From Leucobacter sp. cx-328 (GTDB lineage Bacteria; Actinomycetota; Actinomycetes; Actinomycetales; Microbacteriaceae): a DNA stretch of 64,000 bases. Below the pieces are notes generated by a model. The model was given only the letters and a program-made list of their open reading frames with translations. It searched no databases and was not told the DNA's origin. The DNA lies in contig NZ_JACVMX010000001.1 in assembly GCF_014530035.1 (NCBI RefSeq), positions 558,001 through 622,000 on the forward strand. The letters run 5' to 3'. Position 1 is the first letter of the stretch, and each line of letters opens with the position of its first letter. The position numbers and the translations under genes are program-made. Below, in pieces: positions 50,710 through 58,113 of the stretch.

Positions 50710-51378
50710 GTGGGGCAGGTGATCGGCGACATCCTCCCACTCGCGCTGGGTATCGCAATTAGTCCGTTACCAATAATCGCGACGATTCTGATGCTGCTCG
50801 CGCCGAACGCGCGCGCTTCGAGTGTCGGATTCATGACGGGCTGGCTCGCGGGCATCGTCGTCGCAGTCGTCGCCTTCACACTGCTGAGCTCAGTTCTTCC
50901 GGCCAGTGGCGCGGGCGGCGGCGGCACCGCTACAGCGATCGTGAAAATCATCGTTGGAGCGCTGCTCGTGCTCCTCGCCGTCAAGCAGTGGCGCGGGCGC
51001 CCCAAGGACGGTTCCGAACCGGAACTGCCGAAGTGGATGTCTGCACTTGATTCGATGTCCCCAGTTCGCGCGGGCCTCCTCGCGTTCGCGCTCGCCGCGG
51101 TGAATCCGAAAAACCTCCTGCTTGCGGTATCTGCCGGGCTCATCATTGGAGCTGGCGTGACACCGGCAGTCCAGATCAGTGGTGTGGTGGTGTTCGTGGT
51201 GATCGCGGCCTCAACGGTTGTTGCTCCCGTCGTTGCATTCCTCGTCGCCTCGAAAAAGCTCGCGGCGCCGCTCGAAAGCCTGCGTGTCTGGCTCGTTCAC
51301 AACAACTCCACTATCATGGCGGTACTGTTGCTTGTCATTGGCTTCTCCGTGATTGGAAAGGGACTGGCCGCGCTGTGA
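50710..51378 (+). CDS. GAP-family (Sap/LysE-like) membrane protein
   Basis: A 222-aa six-helix membrane protein of the actinobacterial GAP/sulfolipid-1-addressing (Sap) family, related to LysE-type exporters. Visible segments are DILPLALGIAISPLPIIATILMLLAPNAR (the family's opening), GFMTGWLAGIVVAVVAFTLLSSVL, and IVKIIVGALLVLLAVKQWRGRPKDGSEPELPKWMSALDSM (a cytosolic loop). The second half is GLLAFALAAVNPKNLLLAVSAGLIIG, then IAASTVVAPVVAFLVASKKL and MAVLLLVIGFSVIGKGLAAL. It is presumed to help move a lipid or small molecule, but the substrate is unknown. The GTG start follows the SHOCT gene by 3 bp, and the stop overlaps the next gene. Confidence 0.85.
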   Translation: MGQVIGDILPLALGIAISPLPIIATILMLLAPNARASSVGFMTGWLAGIVVAVVAFTLLSSVLPASGAGGGGTATAIVKIIVGALLVLLAVKQWRGRPKDGSEPELPKWMSALDSMSPVRAGLLAFALAAVNPKNLLLAVSAGLIIGAGVTPAVQISGVVVFVVIAASTVVAPVVAFLVASKKLAAPLESLRVWLVHNNSTIMAVLLLVIGFSVIGKGLAAL

Positions 51379-51776
51379 TCAGATTTTTGCTGAACCTCGT
51401 CTCGCATGTAATTAGCGCCGCGGCGGCGCTCCTTATTGCGAACTGGATCCTGCCGCAGGTGACGGTCCATGCTGCGGGGTTCGTCGTTGCGGTGCTTGTC
51501 TTCGCGTTGGCGCAGTCTGTGCTGAGCCCGTTCATCTTTAATCTCGCCAGGCAGTACGCCTCGGCCATTCTCGGCGGGATCGGGCTCGTCTCAACTCTCG
51601 TGGCGTTGTGGGTCGCAACCCTGTTCCCAGACGGGCTGACAATCACCGGGCTCGGCTGGGTGCTCGCGCCTCTCGTCGTATGGATTGTGACAGCGCTCGG
51701 CGGGTGGATTCTCATGGGCCTCGTGTTCAAGCGGACTCTCCAGAAGCACGAGCAGGGCAAGAAGGCCGCAGCCTAG
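51375..51776 (+). CDS. Phage-holin-type (superfamily IV) small membrane protein
   Basis: A 133-aa protein of the mycobacterial 4-TM holin superfamily IV (PF04020), which in bacteria is a chromosomal membrane protein of unknown use and does not mean a prophage. Helices: LLNLVSHVISAAAALLIANWILP, VHAAGFVVAVLVFALAQSVLSPFIFNLARQYASAILGGIGLVSTLVALWVATLFPDGL, and GLGWVLAPLVVWIVTALGGWILMGLVFKR. It starts with GTG overlapping the previous stop (GTGA), so translation is coupled. Confidence 0.83.
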   Translation: MIRFLLNLVSHVISAAAALLIANWILPQVTVHAAGFVVAVLVFALAQSVLSPFIFNLARQYASAILGGIGLVSTLVALWVATLFPDGLTITGLGWVLAPLVVWIVTALGGWILMGLVFKRTLQKHEQGKKAAA

Positions 51777-51795
51777 GCGAGGACGCGGCAGCCGG

Positions 51796-52860
51796 ATGGC
51801 ATTTACCTCGAGGTTCGCGCTGGCGCGCAGGCGAGCCGAATCGACCCTCCTGCGGCTCCGCATTGTGCGGGCGTTCCTTGCCTACAGCCACCACCGAGGC
51901 GGACTCCTGTCAGCCGCAATTACCTTTCGCATGCTGTTCGCGGTCTTCGCTGGCGTCTATCTGGGGTTCTCGTTCGTCTCAAACTATGTCTTATCGAGAG
52001 ACGACTTCTGGGTAGTCCTCGTCGAGACCGTGAACGCGGTCATCCCGGGGCTTGTTGCCATGGACGGCAGCGCGCTCGTCGACGTGTCTCACCTGCCTGA
52101 CATTCGATCAAGTTTTGCCGCACCGATACTCTCGACCGCAGTGCTGCTGTGGGCACTGCTTGGGGGTGTTGCGAACGTACGGATGTCGATCCGGTCGATA
52201 GCCGCTACCCGTCACGAGCGTTCGAGTGTGGCTCTGACGCGTGCCGTCGACTTACTGTTCGCTCTCTCGCTCGGGGTGCTGATCCTGGTGTCGGCAGCCG
52301 TCTCATTTCTTGGGTCGACCTTTGTGGACTCCGTGCTCGATTGGTTCGGCACTTCGGCAGGAGGTAGCGCAGAGATTCTCACCCGACTGGGCACCGTCGC
52401 CGTCACGTTCCTGCTCGACGCAGTAATCATCGCGTGGCTGTTTTGGCTGCTCTCGGGCCGCAAAGCGGCAGTCTCCCAGATCGCACCCGGCGCACTGCTC
52501 GGCGGTGCAGGGCTTGTCGTGCTGCAACAGCTCTCTGGACTCTTCCTTGGAGGTGTCGACAACAACCCACTTCTTGCGACGTTCTCGTCACTCGTCGCAC
52601 TGCTGCTCTGGTTCAGCCTTTCGGCTCAGGTTACCCTGGTTGCTTGCGCATATATCGTGATGACCATCGAAGATGCGGAGGAAGGGCCTGAACGGGTACG
52701 TCAGGTAACGACGTTCAAGAAGCGCAAGGTCGTGTTCGCCGAACTAGATCTGAGGGTCGCCGAGGAAGCGCTTGAGGCTGCCCGGGTGCTTGAGCGAGAT
52801 GAGCGCGAGAAAACTGCGCCCGATTCCCGGCCCCGGGCCACCGCAGCAGACTCAGAGTAA
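51796..52860 (+). CDS. YihY/BrkB-family membrane protein
   Basis: A 354-aa inner-membrane protein of the YihY/virulence-factor BrkB family. The N-terminus is basic, followed by the conserved SHHRGGLLSAAITFRMLFAVFAGVYLGFSFVSNY (family: A..LAYy..fSlfP) and helices around TAVLLWALLGGVANVRMSIRSI, LLFALSLGVLILVSAAVSFLGS and VTFLLDAVIIAWLFWLLSG. The family motif APGALLGGAGLVVLQQLSGLFLG and SLVALLLWFSLSAQVTLVACAYI follow. The last ~70 residues are a charged cytosolic tail. The biological function of the family is unsettled; it is not a ribonuclease despite old BN names. It is convergent with the HerA-like gene (4 bp between stops). Confidence 0.87.
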   Translation: MAFTSRFALARRRAESTLLRLRIVRAFLAYSHHRGGLLSAAITFRMLFAVFAGVYLGFSFVSNYVLSRDDFWVVLVETVNAVIPGLVAMDGSALVDVSHLPDIRSSFAAPILSTAVLLWALLGGVANVRMSIRSIAATRHERSSVALTRAVDLLFALSLGVLILVSAAVSFLGSTFVDSVLDWFGTSAGGSAEILTRLGTVAVTFLLDAVIIAWLFWLLSGRKAAVSQIAPGALLGGAGLVVLQQLSGLFLGGVDNNPLLATFSSLVALLLWFSLSAQVTLVACAYIVMTIEDAEEGPERVRQVTTFKKRKVVFAELDLRVAEEALEAARVLERDEREKTAPDSRPRATAADSE

Positions 52861-52864
52861 AGTT

Positions 52865-53956
52865 TTAAGCGGAAGTTTTCAGCGGAACCCTGACGTCTCC
52901 GCCCGCCTCCTCTGAAAGCCGCTCACCCATCTGGACGATCGTCGCCCGGTCGATAAACCCTCCGGCAAACAGAGCCTGCCCCTGACGGAACTCTTGCGCT
53001 CTCGCGACGAGTTCCTCTGGCGCGAATCCGAACACGGCGGCAATCTCGGCGAGGTCTCGCGGAGCGTTGACACGCATGAGCCCGAGGTTGTCGCACTGCG
53101 ACAGAATGTTCGGGTGGATCTTTGTGGGCTGCTGCGTTGAGAGGAACAACCACAGCCCAAACTTTCGACCCTCAGCGGCGATCTGCATGAGTCTCGCAAG
53201 TAGCTCCCGCTCCACCGCGGTTCGCGGTTCTGGCGAGGCGAGATTGTGCGCCTCGTCGATCACGATAAGGAGCGGCCGTCGCGACTCACGTTCTGCCCAG
53301 AGCCGCTCGATAACCGCCAGAGCTGCTACTCGAGACTCGTCGGGATGATCAAAGCCGCCGATGTCGAGGACGGTGGCACGCGGGCGTTCAGCGATCACGT
53401 CCGTGACAGAAGCGTCCCCTCGCGACCATAGATCCCACTCAAGGACCTGCAGGTTCTCGATCCGGTTTGCGAGCCGCATACGCGCCGCATCTCCGCTCGA
53501 CCTGAGCGCAGCGACCATTCGTGCGCCATCGAAGGTTCCAGCGTCACCCTCAAAGTGCAACAGCGCGTTGTATTCTTCAGCGTCCGCGATGGGGTCGATC
53601 CTGAGCACCGCCGCCTTGGCCGCGGGCGACAGATCAAGGTAGCGCACATGCAGCGGCGCGTCGCTGCTGGCACCGGACCGGAAGACCCGGGTGTCGATCT
53701 CACGCCAGCGCTGAGCTGCGTCTGGTGCCGCGCTTGCTCGCGATTCGCGAATGCGGACAAAATCTGCGTTTGAATCAAGAATGAGTGTCGGGAGTTCCGT
53801 TTCGAGGAGCAGTTGCTCGAGAACAACGCCAAGCGCGTATGTCTTACCACTCCCGCTCTGACCGCACCAGAATGTGTGGCGGTTGAACTTGCTTGCGTCA
53901 AGCAGTGCTGGGGTGCCCGAGATGCCCGACACCTCGCCAATATGTAGTGCAGTCAT
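52865..53956 (-). CDS. HerA/DUF87-like ATPase
   Basis: A 363-aa FtsK/HerA-clade P-loop ATPase. Motifs are HTFWCGQSGSGKTYALGVVLEQLL (Walker A, ~40), ILDSNADFVRIRES, the mid-region ATVLDIGGFDHPDESRVAALAVIERLWAERE, then LLIVIDEAHNLASPEPRTAVERELLARLMQIAAEGRKFGLWLFLSTQQPTKIHPNILSQCDNLGLMRV (Walker B and sensor), and GQALFAGGFIDRATIVQMGERL. The C-terminus lacks the helical all-alpha cap of longer HerA proteins. Start: ATG 53956 with GAGGG 4 nt upstream. HerA proteins usually act with a nuclease partner (NurA/SIR2), and none is adjacent, so the partner is unknown. Confidence 0.85.
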   Translation of the reverse strand: MTALHIGEVSGISGTPALLDASKFNRHTFWCGQSGSGKTYALGVVLEQLLLETELPTLILDSNADFVRIRESRASAAPDAAQRWREIDTRVFRSGASSDAPLHVRYLDLSPAAKAAVLRIDPIADAEEYNALLHFEGDAGTFDGARMVAALRSSGDAARMRLANRIENLQVLEWDLWSRGDASVTDVIAERPRATVLDIGGFDHPDESRVAALAVIERLWAERESRRPLLIVIDEAHNLASPEPRTAVERELLARLMQIAAEGRKFGLWLFLSTQQPTKIHPNILSQCDNLGLMRVNAPRDLAEIAAVFGFAPEELVARAQEFRQGQALFAGGFIDRATIVQMGERLSEEAGGDVRVPLKTSA

Positions 53957-54011
53957 GTTTCCCTCTCCGGCGCACAAGCGTGCCCATGAATTCTCGCCAA
54001 CGCAAGCGCGG

Positions 54012-54031
54012 TTCATCAATAATGGGTGATG
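54012..54031. promoter_or_regulatory. Putative operator, site 3 of 3
   Basis: TTCATCAATAATGGGTGATG. The left arm is identical to that of site 2; the right half is degenerate. It lies in the gap between the divergent HerA-like and DUF1254-like genes. Confidence 0.45.
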
Positions 54032-54064
54032 CGGAGCGCACTATTCAAGCGAGAGGATTGCTGT

Positions 54065-55012
54065 ATGAACTCTACTCCTGCAATCGTCACTTTCGAGAAC
54101 TTTGCGCGAGCCGAAAGCGAGCGAATGTTCGCCGGTATCGCTGCGTCAGCCGGCTCGTCAAACGTCTGGAATCACTTCAGAGTTCCCACTCCGATCGATC
54201 AGCAGACTGTGATTCGCATGAATCGCGACACGCTCTATAGCGCGGCGATCATCGACGTATCTGAGGGGGCCACGATTACCATCCCCGAGGCTGACGGAAG
54301 ATACATCTCGGTGATGCTCGTTAACCAGGATCACTACATTAACCGTGTGCTGCACGAGCCAGGGACCTACGAGCTCACGGCGGAAGAGCTCGGCACTGAT
54401 TTCGTGTGTGCTGCGGGGCGAATCCTTGTGGACCCGGAGAACGCAGCAGATGTGGCCGAGGTGAATCGGCTCCAGGACGGACTGGCCCTCACGTCAAACG
54501 GAGGACGCCAGTTTGCGCCGGCCCCCATCGACGAGGCTACTTTCACCGAGACTCGTGAGTCGCTGCTCACGCTATCTCGTGGACTGGGAAGCCTTGAGAA
54601 GTGCTTCGGGCGCCGCGAGGACGTCGACCCTGTTCACCACCTGTTGGGAACAGTCGCGGGGTGGGGCGGCCTGCCCGCGGCAGAAGCGAGTTACGCGAAC
54701 GTTGAACCGCGGCTGCCGGTCGGCGCGTACACGCTGCGAGTGTCCGATGTCCCTGTCGACGGGTTCTGGTCGATCTCGCTCTACAACGCCGAGGGCTTCT
54801 TCGAACCGAACGAGCTCGGCGCATATTCGGTGAACAGTGTCACTGGTGTGCGAGATGCCGACGGGGCTATCACTGTGCACTTCGGGGGCGACTCGAGCGC
54901 GCCGAACTACCTGCCGCTCCCAGAAGGCTGGAACTACCTTGTGAGGCTGTACCGGCCGCGGCCCGCAGTTCTTGACGGCACCTGGACGTTCCCGACGATC
55001 GACGCAAACTAG
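54065..55012 (+). CDS. DUF1254/DUF1214-type protein, short form (315 aa)
   Basis: A shorter relative of the 45002 gene. DUF1254-like part: IVTFENFARAESERMFAGIAAS (a shortened entry), PIDQQTVIRMNRDTLYSAAIIDVSEGATITIPEADGRYISVMLVNQDHYINRVLHEPGTYELTAEELGTDF. DUF1214-like part: AGWGGLPAAEASYANVEPRLPVGAYTLRVSDVPVDGFWSISLYNAEGFFEPNELGAYSVNSVTGVRDADGAITVHFGGD, then NYLPLPEGWNYLVRLYRP. The start is ATG 54065 with AGAGGA upstream; the longer frame has no homology. Two members of this family in one 10-kb block, both with the shared palindrome nearby, suggest joint control. Confidence 0.82.
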   Translation: MNSTPAIVTFENFARAESERMFAGIAASAGSSNVWNHFRVPTPIDQQTVIRMNRDTLYSAAIIDVSEGATITIPEADGRYISVMLVNQDHYINRVLHEPGTYELTAEELGTDFVCAAGRILVDPENAADVAEVNRLQDGLALTSNGGRQFAPAPIDEATFTETRESLLTLSRGLGSLEKCFGRREDVDPVHHLLGTVAGWGGLPAAEASYANVEPRLPVGAYTLRVSDVPVDGFWSISLYNAEGFFEPNELGAYSVNSVTGVRDADGAITVHFGGDSSAPNYLPLPEGWNYLVRLYRPRPAVLDGTWTFPTIDAN

Positions 55013-55029
55013 CGGTTCGCGGCTGCGGG

Positions 55030-55493
55030 TCAGCTGTCAAACGGGGGAGCGGTCGCGCTGCATGTGACCGCGACGCCAGCTTCGCCGGTCTCGCTGGCGA
55101 GCGCTCTCTCGCCGTCGAGCAGGATCCTGCACGTCGCGCGCTGCCCTTCGGCTGCGGTCGCTGTGATTTTTGCCGTATCCCCGACGACAAGGATTGAATC
55201 GACCGACCACGTCGCGCTGCCACCATTAGTGCCCGCGGTGGTGACAGTGCCTGCACTCACCGATGTGCGCTCCTCAGTTCGCGAAGGCTGATCGAGGTAG
55301 GCGACGTCGCTGAGCATCGCGTTCTCGGGGTCGTCGCCGCCGTCTACGGACAGCTCGTAGGTGACCGCCCAGGCGTCAGCAGTGGATTTCTGGAGCTTGT
55401 CGATCGCGCCGCAGCCCGTCAAGGTGATACCGAGTAACGTGGTGGCGGCGAGAACTGCTGAGATGCGGAGCGTGAGGGGGTCGTATGCTTCAT
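55030..55493 (-). pseudogene. Lipoprotein gene with a single-base frameshift in its signal peptide
   Basis: From the TTG at 55422 the frame is open for 130 aa: MTGCGAIDKLQKSTADAWAV, SVDGGDDPENAMLSDVAYL and VTTAGTNGGSATWSVDSILVVGDTAKITATAAEGQRA with a Cys pair. Upstream in this frame lies TLRISAVLAATTLLGITLTGC, a lipoprotein core with lipobox LTGC, but no start codon. ATG 55493 (AGAAGG upstream) begins MKHTTP in the next frame. Adding one base to the C5 run (plus-strand G5 at 55476-55480) would join them into MKHTTPLTLRISAVL...TGC, a perfect signal peptide. The gene is thus off by one base: a real mutation, phase variation or sequence error. No family recognised. Confidence 0.6.
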
Positions 55494-55661
55494 ACCTTCT
55501 ACGCTCGCAGCGGCGCTCCTGGCCGGCGTCGCACCAGGGTGCCGTGAGCGTAGTACCTGGGTGTCGAGGTTGGCTGCCCGGGAGGCTCGTTAGCGGCGAC
55601 TCTAGCCTCTTGAGTATGTGACTGTACCAGTAGTGTTATCCAATGTCGATGGAGGAGAACT

Positions 55662-55823
55662 ATGGTCACTCGTCAGGCGGCAATTGTCTTTTCTGCTCTA
55701 GGGCTGCTGTTAGTTGTAGCTCTTGGACTGTTGATTGCGGATCTTCCATATAGCTACCGAGTGTGTGCCGGAGATATCGTGTCAACCGGGTCTGATGCAC
55801 GTTTAGGTGACATTCTGACCTGA
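55662..55823 (+). CDS. Small membrane protein, C-terminally cut by an insertion
   Basis: A 53-aa ORF with GGAGG 5-6 nt before ATG 55662. It reads a Met/Val/Thr/Arg start, one hydrophobic helix (AIVFSALGLLLVVALGLLIADL) and then CAGDIVSTGSDARLGD. The end falls inside IS sequence: the older IS3 relative's left end lies near codon 47-48, and the newer IS supplies the stop. The original C-terminus is lost. The strong ribosome site suggests that it was a true gene. Family not recognised. Confidence 0.5.
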   Translation: MVTRQAAIVFSALGLLLVVALGLLIADLPYSYRVCAGDIVSTGSDARLGDILT

Positions 55824-55843
55824 CCTACGGTTTGGTTTCCAGT
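55816..55843. repeat. Left inverted repeat of the intact IS3 element
   Basis: 28-bp terminal repeat starting TGACCTGACCTACGG, the perfect complement of 57056-57083. Confidence 0.9.
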
Positions 55844-55857
55844 CTTGGTCGCTAGTT

Positions 55858-56763
55858 TCAGGCGGATGTTAACTGATCCGAGAAGGCGAGATCAAAATTG
55901 GTGGGTGTTTGATAACCCAAAGACGAGTGTCTTCGCCTGCGATTGTAGAACACCTCGATGTACTCGAATATCGCGTTCGCGAGCTCAATCCGCGTCTTCC
56001 ATTTCTTCCGGTTGAGCAGCTCGATCTGCATCGAGGACCAGAACGATTCCATCATCGCGTTGTCGAGCGCATCACCGACGGTCCCGAACGACGGCAGGAG
56101 CCCTGCAGAACGGATCTTCTGGGTGAACGCCCACGACGTGAATTGGACTCCGTGGTCAGCGTGGACGATGCCACCTGGGGCTGGTGTTCTTGCGCGGAGC
56201 GCCATGTCGAGCGCATTGACCACGAGCGTTGAATCCTGCTTGGAATCGATTGCCCAACCCACGATCTTCCGGCTACACGCGTCAAGCACTGCCGCACAGA
56301 ACACTTTTCCTTCCCGCGTGGGATGCTCGGTGATATCCGTCACCCAAAGCTCGTTCGGCGACAGTCGGTGGAACTTGCGATGCACGAGATCATCAGCAGT
56401 AGCCACGCCTTTCAACCGCTTCACCCGAGTCGGGCCCGGAAGCCCGTACATACCGCTCTTCGTCATCAGTACTGAGACCAGTCGAGTCGAACACGGGATC
56501 TCCATCCCGATGGTGAGCTCAGCATGAATGCGCCGGTACCCATAGGTTCCGCGTGAAGCCGTGTGAATTTCACGAATCAGACCCGTGAGCCATTGCCTCC
56601 GCAACTGCGTAGCGCTCGTGGGACGTTTCCGATACCGGTAGTAGCCCTGCCGGGAAACACCCAGGAGTCGACAGCAGGTATCTACGGGCGCCCCGGTGTC
56701 GACGAGACGGTCGATCACCGGGTGTGCCCTTTTGGGTCGACGCGTTCCTCCTCGGTCAACCAT
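55858..56763 (-). CDS. IS3-family transposase OrfB (DDE integrase)
   Basis: A 301-aa catalytic subunit. It has an N-terminal HTH_21-like part (LLGVSRQGYYRYRKRPTS) and REIHTASRGTYGYRRIHAEL. The rve/DDE core follows: NELWVTDITEHPTREGKVFCAAVLDACSRKIVGWAI (first Asp), GIVHADHGVQFTSWAF (second Asp), and GDALDNAMMESFWSSMQIELLNRKKWKTR (Glu). It ends YIEVFYNRRRRHSSLGYQTPTNFDL. HADHGVQF replaces the more usual HSDRGSQF. It should be made as a fusion with OrfA through -1 frameshifting in the 49-bp overlap. Confidence 0.92.
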   Translation of the reverse strand: MVDRGGTRRPKRAHPVIDRLVDTGAPVDTCCRLLGVSRQGYYRYRKRPTSATQLRRQWLTGLIREIHTASRGTYGYRRIHAELTIGMEIPCSTRLVSVLMTKSGMYGLPGPTRVKRLKGVATADDLVHRKFHRLSPNELWVTDITEHPTREGKVFCAAVLDACSRKIVGWAIDSKQDSTLVVNALDMALRARTPAPGGIVHADHGVQFTSWAFTQKIRSAGLLPSFGTVGDALDNAMMESFWSSMQIELLNRKKWKTRIELANAIFEYIEVFYNRRRRHSSLGYQTPTNFDLAFSDQLTSA

Positions 56764-57014
56764 TTCGAGGCGAGTTTCACGATCTTTAGCTCTTGCTCGA
56801 GCTGTCTGATCCGGGCTCGTGCTGCGCGCAGAGTCGCGTCTTCGCTGGTGGATCTGCCTGGCCTGCGACCGTGATCGATATCGTCTTGACGGAGCCAGGA
56901 GTGCAGGGTGACCTCGTGGATGCCGAGGTCGACTGCGGTTTGTTTGATCTGTCGGCCTTCGCGGACGAGCGCGATTGCGCGTTCACGGAACTCTGGTGGG
57001 TAGGGGCGTGGCAT
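56715..57014 (-). CDS. IS3-family transposase OrfA (helix-turn-helix)
   Basis: A 99-aa DNA-binding subunit. The N-terminus is PRPYPPEFRERAIALVREG, then QTAVDLGIHEVTLHSWLRQDDID, an HTH_Tnp_1 motif. A leucine-zipper-like helix (AARARIRQLEQELKIVKLASKWLTE) allows multimerisation. It starts 42 bp inside the right inverted repeat and overlaps OrfB. Confidence 0.9.
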   Translation of the reverse strand: MPRPYPPEFRERAIALVREGRQIKQTAVDLGIHEVTLHSWLRQDDIDHGRRPGRSTSEDATLRAARARIRQLEQELKIVKLASKWLTEEERVDPKGHTR

Positions 57015-57055
57015 GTGGGTGAGCCTTTCATGAAGGCCATCGACTAGCTACCCGT

Positions 57056-57083
57056 ACTGGAAACCAAACCGTAGGTCAGGTCA
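57056..57083. repeat. Right inverted repeat of the intact IS3 element
   Basis: 28 bp ending GGTCAGGTCA, the perfect complement of 55816-55843, followed by the TTC duplication. Confidence 0.9.
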
Positions 57084-57124
57084 TTCAACATGGCTGGTTT
57101 CTGCTGGCCTGGAAAGATGAACCC

Positions 57125-58099
57125 ATACCCCCTCGTTACCCCAAAGAGTTCCGTGACGACGTCGTAAAGATCGCGTTGGATCGCGACCCAGAAGTCACAC
57201 TCGCGCAGATCGCGAAAGACTTCGGAATCCACGTCGACACGCTCGATAAATGGCCCCGAGAAGAACGCGTCGAACATGGCCAGAAACCCAGTGTCACCCG
57301 TTCCGAGAATGCTGAGCTGCGTGAGCGTCGCAAACAGAACAAACTCCTCGAACAAGAAGTGGCAGTGCTCCGCCGTGCGGCCGCGTATCTTTCCCAGGCG
57401 CACCTGCCGGGACGGGCTCTCCCCGCTCGTGAAAGAACTCGCCAGCGACGGAATCCACGTCCAGGTGTCGTGCCGGGGATTGAAGCTTTCACGCCAGCCC
57501 TACTACCGCTGGCTCCGCAGCCCTGTTACCGGGCGTGACCTCGCGCAGGCGTATCGCGCGAACGCGCTCCACGACACCCATCTTGAAGACCCCGAGTTCG
57601 GGTACCGGTTCCTCGCCGACGAAGCGAAGAGCCTCGGCGAGCAGATGGCTAACAGAACTGCGTGGCGGCTCTGCCGTGATCAGCAGTGGTGGTCAGCGTT
57701 CGGGAAGAAGAAAACCCGCGGGAAGAGCAGAAAGCCTGGCCCACCCGTGCATGACGACCTGGTGCAGCGCGAGTTCGTAGCGGCTGCTCCGAACGAGCTA
57801 TGGCTTTCCGATTTCGAAGCCGGAAACTACAGCGCACTCTCACCGGTCACAGGATGGCCGGCTCGAGGGGGCGTGTGGGTGCTGCGGGTGACAACGCGGC
57901 GATGGAGTCGTTCTTTAGTCTGCTCCAGCAAAACGTCCTGAACCGAAAGACCTGAACGACTCGGGACGAGCTCCGGTTAGCGATCGTGGCTTGGATCGAG
58001 CGCACTTCCTATCGACGCCGCAGACAGGCCCGGTTAGGGCGTTTGACGCCGATCGAGTACGAGACCATCATGAACAAACAGGTCGCACTCGCGGCCTGA
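57125..58099 (+). pseudogene. Degraded IS3-family transposase (OrfA and OrfB)
   Basis: OrfA reads PRYPKEFRDDVVKIALDRDPEVTLAQIAKDFGIHVDTLDKWPREER and a zipper-like RRKQNKLLEQEVAVLRRAAAYLSQA, but the expected ATG is ATA (57125). OrfB runs from ~57410 as PLVKELASDGIHVQVSCRGLKLSRQPYYRWL ... NELWLSD and loses sense at ~57810. A later piece, in another frame, reads TGHRMAGSRGRVGAAGDNAAMESFFSLLQQNVLNRKT, then a TGA where Trp is expected, then TRDELRLAIVAWIERTSYRRRRQARLGRLTPIEYETI. The segment with the second catalytic Asp is deleted. It cannot be active. Confidence 0.85.
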
Positions 58100-58113
58100 C
58101 CAAATTGTCACCT

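Larger units (their letters stand above)
55816..57083 (-). mobile_element. Intact IS3-family insertion sequence (1268 bp)
   Basis: Perfect 28-bp inverted repeats begin TGACCTGACCTACGG and end in TTTCCAGT (55816-55843, 57056-57083), with 5'-TG...CA-3' termini. A 3-bp TTC target duplication flanks the element (55813-55815 and 57084-57086), the size typical of IS3. OrfA and OrfB overlap by 49 bp in different frames, as expected for programmed -1 frameshifting. It appears complete and recent. It lies inside the left end of the older copy. Confidence 0.88.
55805..58113. mobile_element. Older IS3-family copy, split by a newer one
   Basis: Terminal AGGTGACA (55805-55812) and TGTCACCT (58106-58113) are inverted ends. 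Removing the nested element (1268 bp plus the 3-bp duplication) leaves ~1.04 kb, shorter than a usual 1.3-1.5-kb IS3 member, consistent with the internal deletion seen in its transposase. The flanks do not show a matching duplication, so a deletion or recombination accompanied it. Confidence 0.55.

Noticed and set aside
51375-51776. Holin-like protein as evidence for a prophage
   Set aside because: The superfamily IV proteins are common chromosomal membrane proteins in actinobacteria, and no phage genes accompany it.
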